A DNA stretch of 33,042 nucleotides. Origin: CAZBYL01 sp964496275. Its GTDB lineage: Bacteria > Synergistota > Synergistia > Synergistales > Synergistaceae. The notes beneath the pieces are model-generated. The model searched no databases. It saw only the letters and a program-made list of their open reading frames with translations, and had not been told where the DNA came from. The position numbers and the translations under genes are program-made. Each line of letters starts with the position of its first letter. Positions within the stretch are counted from its first letter, which is position 1. Shown piece after piece: positions 7,433-15,792 of this stretch. Location of the stretch: NCBI GenBank assembly GCA_964496275.1, contig CAZBYL010000025.1, positions 1-33,042 on the forward strand, written 5' to 3'.

Positions 7433-8341
7433 TTAAAGGAAATCATCCGTGCTCCTTACAATATTTATTTCAAACCCGGAACGGATATTGCGATACATCT
7501 CATCGGCAATCGCCCTGTCCTGTATGCTGCTTGTACAGTCCTCAAGAATGTACAGTTTCTTATGCAGTTTTACGTTGTCCGGGAAGTAGTCCAGTATCTG
7601 CTTTATGCTCTCATAGACGCAGTAGTCCATCGCCTCTCCCGCAATAATAACCTTAGAAAAGTTTTCCAGCCTGCCGAGAAACGCTCTGTTCGTATAGCGG
7701 CCGTCAGGGTCATACTCCGGGCGGATTATGCCGTAAAACTCCGTGTCGCGCGGCTCGCCTTTAACAAGTTTTTCTATGTAATAATTTCTTGCCGTGGAAT
7801 GAAAATAGACCATATTGGCAAACTGATTCTCAAGCGCGGCCCCTATTGTTCCCTGTATGCAGTGGTACGGCCAGATACACAGTTTTTTCATTTTCATCTC
7901 ATCAAGATGGCGGAGATATTCCTTTGTCTCCTGTTCATCATGCCTTGGCATCCAACGCTTTTGCTCCACATCGGAGAGGGTGATCATCGTAAAGGGCTCC
8001 GGGGAATTGCCGTCAGCATCCGCCCACCAGCAAGGGTGAAAAACCTGATAGGGCGTGTGTGTATCGAGCGACACCGCTATATTTGAAATTTTCTCCGCGT
8101 TTTTGTATATAAAGCGCGTCATACGAAGCACATCTTCGGAAGCGCCGGGAACTCCGAGAGAACCTCCCTCGATAAAGTCATGCTGAACATCCACCGCTAT
8201 AAAAAGGACTTTATCAGTCTGTTCATCGGAAGGGATAAGATTTTCCGACTCTGCTTTTTTAAGAATGTCATTCATTAAAATCGGATTTTCCGATTTTCCT
8301 ATGCAGTCTGTTCTTACTATATCTTCGTATGATGTATTCAC
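7433..8341 (-). CDS. Nicotinamidase-like cysteine hydrolase (isochorismatase fold)
   Basis: Isochorismatase-fold hydrolase most like nicotinamidase, which deamidates nicotinamide in NAD salvage. Visible hallmarks: F-I-A-V-D-V-Q-H-D-F near residue 50 (catalytic Asp and metal His), S-L-D-T-H-T-P-Y-Q-V-F-H-P for the metal site, I-W-P-Y-H-C-I-Q-G-T, and A-G-E-A-M-D-Y-C-V-Y-E-S with the nucleophilic Cys. At about 302 residues it is longer than typical PncA (about 200), with an N-terminal extension of roughly 45 residues and insertions, so I withhold the symbol. I choose GTG 8341, with GGGTGA eight bases upstream, over GTG 8353, whose spacing is too short. It is followed at 21 bases by the small membrane protein gene. 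Confidence 0.78.
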   Translation of the reverse strand: MNTSYEDIVRTDCIGKSENPILMNDILKKAESENLIPSDEQTDKVLFIAVDVQHDFIEGGSLGVPGASEDVLRMTRFIYKNAEKISNIAVSLDTHTPYQVFHPCWWADADGNSPEPFTMITLSDVEQKRWMPRHDEQETKEYLRHLDEMKMKKLCIWPYHCIQGTIGAALENQFANMVYFHSTARNYYIEKLVKGEPRDTEFYGIIRPEYDPDGRYTNRAFLGRLENFSKVIIAGEAMDYCVYESIKQILDYFPDNVKLHKKLYILEDCTSSIQDRAIADEMYRNIRSGFEINIVRSTDDFL

Positions 8342-8489
8342 GTTAAAAATCACCCTTTAAAGTATAATTAAGATTTGAAAAACTGCTTATACATTTTAAT
8401 AAAAAAACGGCAGGACATCAAACATCAATATTGTGAACCACACTTTTAGATTCTCATAAATAATAAATTTACACATGTGCAAAATACGC

Positions 8490-8522
8490 AAAAAGCAGAA
8501 CCAAAATTGCGGTTCTGCTTTT
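8490..8522 (-). terminator. Terminator after rlmN
   Basis: Perfect 12-bp stem AAAAGCAGAACC / GGTTCTGCTTTT (8491-8502 and 8511-8522) with an 8-base loop. On the minus strand the stem runs into TTTTTGCG, five bases past the rlmN stop codon. The A/T-rich stem ends make it possibly bidirectional, but no plus-strand gene precedes it. Confidence 0.88.
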
Positions 8523-8526
8523 AATT

Positions 8527-10554
8527 CTACTTGCCGCTTTTTTTCTTTGAGGAAAAACCGCCGCTTTTTCGAACAGGCTTCGCGCCCTTCTGAGTCTTGC
8601 CATAGGAGGGCTTCCCCCCCCTTGAGTCTTTGTCATAGCGCGGCTTGTCCTCACGCGGTGCGAATTTCTCTCCGCGCTCGTATCGGGGCTTGTCGCCGAA
8701 ACGGTTATCTTTGGACTCGGGCTTGCCGCCTCTGTCGTAGCGCGGCTTGTCCTCGCGCGGTGCGAATTTCTCTCCCCGTTCATAGCGGGGCTTGTCGCCG
8801 TAGCGGTTATCTTTGGACTCGGGCTTGCCGCCTCTGTCGTAGCGCGGCTTATCCTCGCGCGGTACGAATTTCTCTCCCCGTTCGTAGCGGGGCTTGTCGC
8901 CGTAGCGGTTATCTTTGGACTCGGACTTGCCGCCTCTGTCGTAGCGAGGCTTATCCTCGCGCGGTGCAAATTTCTCTCCGCGCTCGTAGCGGGGTTTGTC
9001 GCCGTAGCGGTTATCTCTGGACTCGGGCTTTCCGCTTCTGTCGTAGCGCGGCCTGTCCTCGCGTGGGGCAAATTTGTCTCCCCGTTCATAGCGGGGTTTG
9101 TCGCCGTAGCGGTTCTCTTTTGACTCGGGCTTGCCGCCTCTGTCGTAGCGCGGCCTGTCCTCGCGCCTCATGTCCGTTCTGTTTTCTGCTCCATCGGCTC
9201 CGCGCATATAAGAGGGTTCTGTCTCTCCCTGTCCTCTGTATGAGGGACGGGCTTCTTTCATCTTGCCGCTGCGGTAACGCTCTTTCTCGGGAAGCTCTGT
9301 CTTTCTGTGCCTTGCTCCGCGCTCGTCTACAAAACCGCCCGACGGACGCTTTGTCACTTCGCGCTTTTCGGATGAAAAACCGGTGTCTCTCTTTTTATAT
9401 TCCCGCTTTTGCGCGGGATTACCGGACTGTTCCGCACGCTGCGGTCTCGGCCTGCCGCCGTCATACCTCATATCCGAGTTCGTCACGGAATGTGGTTTGG
9501 GCTCAAGCGCGCACGGATCTCCGGCCATGGTCTTTCTGCGAAGCTGACCGCACGCCGCGTCTATGTCGGCTCCCTGCTCGGAGCGAATCTCGGACTCAAA
9601 ACCCGCTGTCGTCAGAATGGTGCGGAAACGCAGAATGTCCTCTGTCTTAGGTTTTTCATAACGTCCATCCACAGCGTTGAACGGAATAAGGTTGACAAAC
9701 ACGTGTATGCCTTTGAGATAGCGCACAAGGTCACGAGCATGGACGACACCGTCGTTCACACCTCCGAAGAGAGCGTATTCTATTGTGATTCTGTCGCCCG
9801 TTGCGGCCTGATACTCCTGCATCGCCTTGCGGAGTTCCGCTGCCGGGAATGTCTGGTTCACAGGCATCAGTATGCTGCGAAGCTCATCGTCGGCGGCATG
9901 AAGAGATACGGCAAGGCGCACTCCCAATCCCGACTCAGCAAGAGCGGCGATACCGGGAATGATTCCCGAAGTGGATATCGTTATGTGTCTTATGCCGAGA
10001 TTTCTCATCTTGGGCGAATTAAGCATCCTAACGGATTTAAGTACGGACTCGGTATTGAGAAAAGGCTCTCCCATGCCCATATAGACCACGTTGTTTATCT
10101 CGCGGTCAAGAGATTTCTCCATAGCGAGAAACTGGCCGGCTATTTCACCCGCAGATAGGTTTCTCACATACCCTGAAAGCCCTGTGGCGCAGAATGTGCA
10201 CTGCAAAGGACATCCGACCTGGGTCGATATGCAGGCGGTAAGCCTGTCGTTCTGGCGCAGAAGCACAGACTCTACCGTGTGACCGTCGCGAAGCTGCCAC
10301 AGATACTTTCTTGTTCCGTCTATACCGGAACGCTGTTCCTGCATCAAAACGGGCGCGCCGAAGTCAACCCTCTCCTCAAGCTGCTCACGAAGCGGCACGG
10401 AAAGGTTTGTCATCTCCTCGACGTCAAAAACCCTCTTCTGCCAAATCCACCCGCATATCTGATCCGCACGGAATTTCGGCTGGTTCAGCTCCTTTGTGAG
10501 CCATGCAGCCCACTCTTCATTACTCATATCAAGCGCATAAATTTTTTCGTTCAT
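8527..10554 (-). CDS. rlmN: 23S rRNA (adenine-2503-C2)-methyltransferase RlmN with long repeat-rich C-terminal tail
   Basis: Radical SAM enzyme methylating A2503 of 23S rRNA (and A37 of some tRNAs). Residues 1-345 are a complete RlmN: cluster motif C-P-L-Q-C-T-F-C at 115-122, GMGEPFLN at 160-167, VSLHA at 216-220, and the methyl-accepting Cys in A-A-C-G-Q-L near 335. It then continues for about 330 residues that RlmN does not normally have. They are very hydrophilic and rich in Arg, Lys, Asp, Gly, Tyr and Pro, with five tandem 34-residue units at 467-636 and a basic Ser/Lys end. I start at ATG 10554, where the RlmN fold begins; the upstream in-frame ATG at 10710 falls inside the -10 box. The tail probably binds RNA or drives assembly, by analogy with disordered tails of RNA helicases. 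Confidence 0.93.
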   Translation of the reverse strand: MNEKIYALDMSNEEWAAWLTKELNQPKFRADQICGWIWQKRVFDVEEMTNLSVPLREQLEERVDFGAPVLMQEQRSGIDGTRKYLWQLRDGHTVESVLLRQNDRLTACISTQVGCPLQCTFCATGLSGYVRNLSAGEIAGQFLAMEKSLDREINNVVYMGMGEPFLNTESVLKSVRMLNSPKMRNLGIRHITISTSGIIPGIAALAESGLGVRLAVSLHAADDELRSILMPVNQTFPAAELRKAMQEYQAATGDRITIEYALFGGVNDGVVHARDLVRYLKGIHVFVNLIPFNAVDGRYEKPKTEDILRFRTILTTAGFESEIRSEQGADIDAACGQLRRKTMAGDPCALEPKPHSVTNSDMRYDGGRPRPQRAEQSGNPAQKREYKKRDTGFSSEKREVTKRPSGGFVDERGARHRKTELPEKERYRSGKMKEARPSYRGQGETEPSYMRGADGAENRTDMRREDRPRYDRGGKPESKENRYGDKPRYERGDKFAPREDRPRYDRSGKPESRDNRYGDKPRYERGEKFAPREDKPRYDRGGKSESKDNRYGDKPRYERGEKFVPREDKPRYDRGGKPESKDNRYGDKPRYERGEKFAPREDKPRYDRGGKPESKDNRFGDKPRYERGEKFAPREDKPRYDKDSRGGKPSYGKTQKGAKPVRKSGGFSSKKKSGK
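8647..9156 (-). repeat. Five tandem 102-bp coding repeats in the rlmN tail
   Basis: In-frame repeats of exactly 102 bp (34 codons). Each unit has two half-motifs: (K/R)PRYDRGGKPESKDNRYGD, then KPRYERGEKFAPRED. Units differ at few positions (K/R at the start, S for P, Y/F, A/V), and several differences at DNA level are silent. The reading frame is kept throughout, which argues for selection on the protein. Shorter related stretches flank the array on both sides. Confidence 0.93.
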
Positions 10555-10708
10555 AAATTCGCCCGCGAACCCACGAGGACTTGCAAAGCTATAACTTTTG
10601 CCTTCGCGCCGCCGGACTTTAACTTCCTTCCTTGTTGTTTCTCTATTGGGATTTTGTTCTTTGTATATTTTCGCTTCTGTAAACATGCTGAATGTACAAT
10701 CATTTGAC

Positions 10709-10717
10709 ATTATACCA
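10709..10717 (-). promoter_or_regulatory. Extended -10 promoter of rlmN
   Basis: On the minus strand the sequence is TGG followed by TATAAT (10714 to 10709), a perfect -10 box with the TGn extension; no good -35 is seen, as is common for extended -10 promoters. Transcription would start near 10702 and give a leader of about 148 bases before ATG 10554. The leader holds AAGGAAGGAAG (10623-10633) without a start codon at a usable distance. Confidence 0.5.
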
Positions 10718-10819
10718 GTATGTGAAAAAATATAAAATGCTTAAAAATATTTTGAAACGGATCGGCAAAGATGTTCTGCCGTTATCTGTTGCTCGGAAAG
10801 TTTTGGAATAATCCGCTCT

Positions 10820-12037
10820 CTAGTTCCTCACACCGGAGCCCGGCATAAACATAAGCACGGCATAGGGAATGGGGCGTTCCGCGTCGCGGCTGTTGCTCGG
10901 CAAAGTAAATGTGGAACCGCGCCACCAAAGGGAACTTGAGCCGCCTCCGTCAAGATTTAAAGCCGTCTTGAGCCCTATCTGCTTACAAAAACGCCTTGTC
11001 TCCTCTATGGTCGTGCCGACGCTGTGCATATTATCGCGCCCGTCTATCACAACCCAGTAAACGCGCTTACCGTCCGTGCCGACAAGTGTCCTCGGGTGTC
11101 TGAAATCCAGAACGGTGGGGTGAACTTTTTCTGTATTGTCAACGGAAACGCCGTCCTTCATCAAAAGCGGCCCGGCCTGCATCATCTCCGTATAGCCGTC
11201 AAGCGAGGTATCGTGGGCTATATTCGCAATATCACGCCCGTCAATAAAAACAGTGTCTCCGTTCTCATTCCAGCCGAAGGCAGAGCGATTCGGCCAAAAT
11301 TTTGCGTTATCCATGTGACCCTGACGGCGCAGCACACCTATCGGCTTGGCTCCGGAGAAATAGCCTCCGTTAATTCCGCCGATAACACCGTAATTTTCTC
11401 CGGCAATAGTCGCAAGAGGTGCTTTATTCGCTCCGACCATCACCGCTGTGGCAATCTGGCATGGAACTTTTTTCATATCGACTGCGAGCACGGCGGCGTA
11501 GAACGGCTCGTTCACACCGTTTTTCAAATCGCCGTTGGCGGAGCCAGCGGGATTGCCCACTCCATGCTTTATAAGCAGAAGCTCCGTGCCCTCCCACGCA
11601 AAAGATTCTTTCCACGACACATACTTCCGGCACTCCTTTATCCACTCGCGAAGAGCCGGAATACTCTCCGCCGCAAAGGGCGCATCAAGGTCGGACATCA
11701 TAACGGAAGGAGCTTTAGGCGATACATTCGCGGCAACCTGATGCAGCGGCTCTCTCTCGCTCCACTCGGGAAGAATAGTCACCAGGTCATAAGCGGAAAA
11801 GACAAAGCCCCACCCCATAGACTCAAGCGACAAGCGCACAACATCTCCATTAGTCACGTCCCCCTCAATTTTTGAAAGATACTTTGAAGGAACATTATTC
11901 CCGAGAGCATCAAAAATTTTTACCAGGACCTCACCCTGCGTTACAGCATAGGAGGGAAGCGGACAAAGGCTCACAAACAAAAGCGCGGCTGCAAAAAACG
12001 GAGTACTTCTCAAAAAAAGTTTTTTAAGTATTTTCAT
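10820..12037 (-). CDS. Secreted phosphodiester glycosidase (NAGPA) domain protein
   Basis: About 405 residues. A Sec signal peptide (MKILKKLFLRS, hydrophobic core, then PLPSYA cleavage) leads an N-terminal region of about 170 residues without clear similarity. The C-terminal half is a phosphodiester glycosidase / NAGPA domain (PF09992): IGGINGGYFSGAKPIG, AGPLLMKDG, RHPRTLVG, VIDGR and NLDGGGSSSLWW are its characteristic strands. Bacterial members act outside the cytoplasm on envelope or exopolysaccharide sugars; the substrate here is unknown. The start is uncertain: ATG 12037 fits the signal peptide but lacks a ribosome site, while GTG 12061 has AGAGGGG very close. Its 5' end overlaps the -35 region of the tRNA promoter on the other strand. 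Confidence 0.85.
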   Translation of the reverse strand: MKILKKLFLRSTPFFAAALLFVSLCPLPSYAVTQGEVLVKIFDALGNNVPSKYLSKIEGDVTNGDVVRLSLESMGWGFVFSAYDLVTILPEWSEREPLHQVAANVSPKAPSVMMSDLDAPFAAESIPALREWIKECRKYVSWKESFAWEGTELLLIKHGVGNPAGSANGDLKNGVNEPFYAAVLAVDMKKVPCQIATAVMVGANKAPLATIAGENYGVIGGINGGYFSGAKPIGVLRRQGHMDNAKFWPNRSAFGWNENGDTVFIDGRDIANIAHDTSLDGYTEMMQAGPLLMKDGVSVDNTEKVHPTVLDFRHPRTLVGTDGKRVYWVVIDGRDNMHSVGTTIEETRRFCKQIGLKTALNLDGGGSSSLWWRGSTFTLPSNSRDAERPIPYAVLMFMPGSGVRN

Positions 12038-12052
12038 ATACATATAATAGTA

Positions 12053-12081
12053 TTGACACACGCCCCTCTAATCAGTATAAT
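12053..12081 (+). promoter_or_regulatory. Consensus promoter of tRNA-Ala
   Basis: TTGACA (12053-12058), a 17-base spacer and TATAAT (12076-12081) match the sigma-70 consensus at every position. The predicted start near 12088 leaves about 23 bases before the mature tRNA. It is the best promoter match in the window, as expected for a stable RNA gene. Confidence 0.88.
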
Positions 12082-12110
12082 TGCCCATGTTCGCAAGGAC
12101 GCTGGAACGT

Positions 12111-12186
<76 letters not shown>

Positions 12187-12200
12187 TTAAAAATCATTCC

Positions 12201-12225
12201 AAACCTGCAAGGGTTCGGTTTTTTT
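12201..12225 (+). terminator. Terminator after tRNA-Ala
   Basis: Short hairpin AACCT - GCAA - GGGTT (a GNRA-type loop), or alternatively AAACC pairing with GGTTT, running into seven T at 12219-12225. The stem is only five pairs, but position and T tract fit the end of the tRNA transcript. Confidence 0.55.
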
Positions 12226-12363
12226 ATGCTTTTATGCCGGCCTCGGCTAATATAATTTAAATGCTTATACACTGCGTAAGCGGCAAAGCCGTCAGACTCA
12301 CGCTTCGGAATTTTCCTCATAATCTCAGCAAGTCCATTAACGCCGCTATCCGCAGCTCAGTAT

Positions 12364-14955
12364 CTATTTTTTCAGATATTTTTTGCACATCGGGCATGTG
12401 CATTTGCCCTTTACATGCTGTATTCCCATTACTCCGTCTGTGATGCCGCTTTTGTTGCCTTTCCCGTCTGATTTAAACCCTCCAAAAAGCGAGTCGCTTA
12501 GGTACGTCTGGTCTATGCCTTCAGGGGCTGTTTCGCCTGTATATGATATTTCATACATCTGTGCATCTTTGGGCATGATAGCTTGGAGCTCCTCTTTTGA
12601 GAAACCGGGGGCAAGCTCAACATTGTAGATTATGGTTTCAAAGTCTTGATTCTGGTTGCTCCACGTGCGTATGCCCAAGTATCTGTCGTGCTTGGGATTC
12701 AAATAAAGTGCAGATGACAGTGTTCTTTGGTAGTTTTTATTAAAATCTGTTTTCAAAATCTGTTCTCTTATATCGATATCCGCCGCCTCAAATACTGAGT
12801 TGACCCTGTTTTTTGCTCCGTCTGTCCCATCTTTTGTGACGCTTGTAATGTAGAATTCGCCATCATCAGGTTTTTTCGCAGTGGTGAGTTTTATGTCATC
12901 TTTTTGTACGGTGAATGTCTTGATGTCAGGATAGGAGCTGTAATTCTTAACGGTAAAAGTGTAAGCTCCGCCGTTCTTTTGGGGTTTTTGCCCGACAAAA
13001 CCTCCGTACCATATAGGTTCGGAGAGGAACCAGTCAGGCCCTATCATCAGAGGGTCATCGTCCTCGTTGACACCGGAACTGTATGTTCCGTCGTCTTCAA
13101 GCTTCAGATACTTGACCCTTATTATGAAGTGGGGTTCGGTTATGATATGGTTTACATAGTATTCCAGAACGGTGAACATCATTCTGCGTCTTTCTGTATA
13201 CGGTTTCTGAGGCACAATGTTGTTACCAACCAGCCATGTAGGATTGCTGTTATTGCTGTCTGAGTAGTAATTATTTTGATATTGGAACAAGCTGTTTTTC
13301 ATATACCCGGGGCCATAGAACGGACCATAGAAACTGCTGTTCTTTGAAGTTTTGCCATGCCCGGTAAATTTGTGTGTGTTACGGTCGCTTGTGTAGGCTA
13401 ATGTCTTGGCAGCTCCGTCTATGCCCGCTAGAGACTCCTCTCCGTGGTCTCCGATGCCCCAGCTTCTTCTGTTTGCGTCCTTATGCTGCGAACCGTTTGC
13501 GTATAAGCGCATGGGGAATGTGTCCGTCTTTGCCGCCACTTGGAACATCAGACCTGTATCATATATTTTGCCGGTGTCTTTGCCTGTGTAGATTCCTGTG
13601 CCGTTCAGCAGTATTCCGTATCCGTCGGAGGTTGACACTTCGGCATCAACTATAATCGAACAGTTCGTCAAAGTAGTGTATGACTTTCCGTCTGACTCAA
13701 CGGAGAGCTTTTTTTGATCATTAAGGTACTCCGGTTTCATTTTTGCGAGTATCACGCTCGGCGAGGAGATGTCACTGGTTGTTCCGCGCAGTGTTACCTT
13801 GAGACCGCTGTCTTTGTCAATGGTTACGGAGAGCTTATTGGCTTCCGCGTTTTTTACGAAATCTCCGTTTCCTGAATCAAAATTTTGTACTCCCGTCCAA
13901 ATATTCCATAGTGTATTGCGTTTATCCAAAAGAACATATTCGCTCTTTGCGGGGTCCCCGCTCTGTTCGTCCGTTCCATTTTTGTTTTGTATCACAGGTG
14001 TTACCGTGAAACGCAAGTATCCGTACTTGCCCCACTTTTCTGTCCCATTTTTTGTCTTAACGTATAGTTGTTTGCCTACCGTTATATCACGCGATGATAT
14101 TTCAGTGCCGTCATGGTTTAACACCTGCCAGTAATATTTGCCCTCGTTTTCATCCGTCATCTCATGTACTTCATCTTTGTCGCTTAAGTTTAAAATCGCA
14201 TCCTGATTTTTTGATATGTACCATGTTATGGTTGAGGTGTCTTTGAACTCGTAGGCAGGGCTCGGTGTTACTGTTATGTCGTAGCTTGCTGAAATAGTAC
14301 GTTGCCCCACGATGACTTCCTTGTCTATAACTTTTCCCCCCGCGTTGAGTATGTGTAGGTTGCTTGCTATTACAGATATAGAGCTGTCTGCTGTTATGAA
14401 GTGCAGCACACTCCCTGTGTATTTCCCCCCTGATTCGCTGTTGCCGCGTTTTGACGTGAGTTTGTAGCTGAAAAGGGCTTTATCTATGGCTACAGATGTT
14501 TTTGTATTTGCGTTCTCCGGGTGAACCGCCTCTATATCAACGTGCATTATGTAATTTATGTAGTTGTCATCGGATATTTTAGGCACGGAAAAGGCCAGCG
14601 ATGATATGTATTCCGAACCTGCAAGCTGCTCTTTTTTATTCGCGTCCCAGTGGAATATGGCTCCGTCCTGCATGTATATGTAGTGGTCAAAGGACGAGGG
14701 AAGTGTTTGCGGCATATCCGAATTGTTTGCAAGAATCTCTACAAGCGTAGTGTTGTCCAGTTTAGGCACTATTTCTCTGTTGAAAGAGGTGAGAGTCATG
14801 CGCAGTCCGTTCGTGACGAGAGCGTTTTGCTGAGCTTTTTGGAAAAGTTCCATGCCCGCTTTGCCTGTCATTACGACGGTTCCTATAATGATGAACATTA
14901 CAAGTATTGAGATAAGCAGTTCAACAAGTGTGAAGGCCTTTCTGCTTTTGTTCAT
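12364..14955 (-). CDS. Very large PilW-like prepilin with extended ectodomain
   Basis: 863 residues. It starts with a type III signal and methylation motif (MNKSRKA, then F-T-L-V-E-L-L-I-S-I-L-V) and a hydrophobic helix, as in PilW/GspJ minor pilins. The remainder, more than 800 residues, is far larger than usual for the family (about 200-350). Around residues 430-500 a beta-rich stretch with D-G-Y-G-I-L-L-N-G-T-G and TGLMFQV looks like a lectin/LamG-type sandwich, and the protein ends in C-T-C-P-M-C-K-K-Y, a possible metal or disulfide site. I choose ATG 14955 because GGAGAA is nine bases upstream; GTG 14964 overlaps the previous stop but is too near. Last gene of the pilin operon; probably a tip or adhesive subunit, by inference. 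Confidence 0.82.
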   Translation of the reverse strand: MNKSRKAFTLVELLISILVMFIIIGTVVMTGKAGMELFQKAQQNALVTNGLRMTLTSFNREIVPKLDNTTLVEILANNSDMPQTLPSSFDHYIYMQDGAIFHWDANKKEQLAGSEYISSLAFSVPKISDDNYINYIMHVDIEAVHPENANTKTSVAIDKALFSYKLTSKRGNSESGGKYTGSVLHFITADSSISVIASNLHILNAGGKVIDKEVIVGQRTISASYDITVTPSPAYEFKDTSTITWYISKNQDAILNLSDKDEVHEMTDENEGKYYWQVLNHDGTEISSRDITVGKQLYVKTKNGTEKWGKYGYLRFTVTPVIQNKNGTDEQSGDPAKSEYVLLDKRNTLWNIWTGVQNFDSGNGDFVKNAEANKLSVTIDKDSGLKVTLRGTTSDISSPSVILAKMKPEYLNDQKKLSVESDGKSYTTLTNCSIIVDAEVSTSDGYGILLNGTGIYTGKDTGKIYDTGLMFQVAAKTDTFPMRLYANGSQHKDANRRSWGIGDHGEESLAGIDGAAKTLAYTSDRNTHKFTGHGKTSKNSSFYGPFYGPGYMKNSLFQYQNNYYSDSNNSNPTWLVGNNIVPQKPYTERRRMMFTVLEYYVNHIITEPHFIIRVKYLKLEDDGTYSSGVNEDDDPLMIGPDWFLSEPIWYGGFVGQKPQKNGGAYTFTVKNYSSYPDIKTFTVQKDDIKLTTAKKPDDGEFYITSVTKDGTDGAKNRVNSVFEAADIDIREQILKTDFNKNYQRTLSSALYLNPKHDRYLGIRTWSNQNQDFETIIYNVELAPGFSKEELQAIMPKDAQMYEISYTGETAPEGIDQTYLSDSLFGGFKSDGKGNKSGITDGVMGIQHVKGKCTCPMCKKYLKK

Positions 14956-14960
14956 GTGCG

Positions 14961-15320
14961 TCACTTCTCCCTCCTGAGTATGTAGACAGGAGACGGTTTC
15001 TTGTCCATATCAAAGCAGTAGACGGAGTATTTAAAATTTTTGCCGCATATCGATACGTTTTTTGAGGACTGAAGCAGGGATGCGTAGCCTCCGTTAGGCG
15101 GCATGTCTGTCGGTGCAACATCGTGCGACACTATGCTCCGCATCAGATATTTTTCTGCGGCATTTATGCTCTCCTGCTTTTCAGATATTGCATGGCGGGA
15201 GTCTGTAACAGCCCTTAAGCTGTACATCAGCGTGGCGGAAACGGCAAGTACGCCGCTTGCGAAGATGAGGACAGCAATAAGCACTTCGGCCAGAGAAATA
15301 CCGGTTCTCTTCTTAGTCAT
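14961..15320 (-). CDS. PilV/GspI-like minor prepilin
   Basis: About 119 residues. A short basic leader (MTKKRT) precedes G-I-S-L-A-E-V-L-I-A-V, a prepilin peptidase site with Glu at +5, then a hydrophobic helix (LIFASGVLAVSATLMYSL) typical of PilV/GspI proteins. The mature part is short and ends in basic residues. ATG 15320 has GGGAG eight bases upstream and overlaps the end of the preceding gene by eight bases. It is the third gene of the four-gene pseudopilin operon; such minor pilins form the initiation complex at the tip of type IV pili or type II secretion pseudopili. Confidence 0.82.
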   Translation of the reverse strand: MTKKRTGISLAEVLIAVLIFASGVLAVSATLMYSLRAVTDSRHAISEKQESINAAEKYLMRSIVSHDVAPTDMPPNGGYASLLQSSKNVSICGKNFKYSVYCFDMDKKPSPVYILRREK

Positions 15321-15765
15321 CTCGTCTCTCCCACCCAACTATTTTTTTACTGTTTTTGTCATAGTGACCTGTGATTTTCACCTTTTGCATATTCTCATTG
15401 CCCTGTGTTTCGGCTGTGGCGGATATCATTGCTACGGAGCTGCTTGTAGGGGGAATTGACAGAGTCAGCAGCGCCGTTTTTGTCTTGCCGTCTTTTTCAT
15501 ATATTTGTATTGCTGCGGAAGTGTTTCCGCCTGTGTAGGAGAGCATTGAGGCATCGTCGCTCACTGCCTCGGCAGCCGCGCTCACGGCAGACCTTGCCAG
15601 AATAGACATCTGCTGACGCCTGTGTTCCGCCTGCCATATCTCTGTTTTTTTTGTCATTACGGCAACATTGAAGGCGACCGCGCTCAGCATGGAGAGCAGA
15701 ATAAAGGTTATGAGAACCATGACAAGAAGGGCGGCGCCCCTGTGCCTCTTTTGTCTGTTTTTCAT
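15313..15765 (-). CDS. PilX/GspK-like prepilin-type protein
   Basis: About 150 residues. The N-terminus K-N-R-Q-K-R-H-R-G-A-A-L-L-V-M-V-L-I-T followed by a long hydrophobic helix is the pattern of PilX/GspK-type proteins, which have a basic leader but lack the strict Glu at +5. The rest is small and probably periplasmic. I choose ATG 15765 with AAAGGA upstream; ATG 15792, directly after the previous stop and with AGGTG six bases before it, is a real alternative adding nine residues. It overlaps the PilV-like gene by eight bases. The assignment rests on the N-terminal helix and operon position only. Confidence 0.75.
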   Translation of the reverse strand: MKNRQKRHRGAALLVMVLITFILLSMLSAVAFNVAVMTKKTEIWQAEHRRQQMSILARSAVSAAAEAVSDDASMLSYTGGNTSAAIQIYEKDGKTKTALLTLSIPPTSSSVAMISATAETQGNENMQKVKITGHYDKNSKKIVGWERRDD

Positions 15766-15792
15766 AAAAGCAGTCCTTTCGATGTGCGGCAT

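Noticed and set aside
8647..9156. Non-coding tandem repeat or CRISPR
   Set aside because: The 102-bp period keeps the rlmN frame and many differences are silent, so it is a coding repeat.
8475..9650. Plus-strand Arg/Cys/Ser-rich open frame of 391 codons, and a minus-strand frame at 8469-9089
   Set aside because: Both are shadows of the 102-bp repeats in the rlmN tail; open frames in several phases come from the repetition, and neither has a ribosome site or family features.
10555..10710. Upstream ATG at 10710 as the rlmN start
   Set aside because: It overlaps the TATAAT box, has no ribosome site, and the extra 52 residues have no RlmN similarity.
11024..11875. Plus-strand open frame of 283 codons opposite the glycosidase-domain gene
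   Set aside because: The minus frame has a signal peptide and the domain motifs; the plus frame is an antisense shadow.
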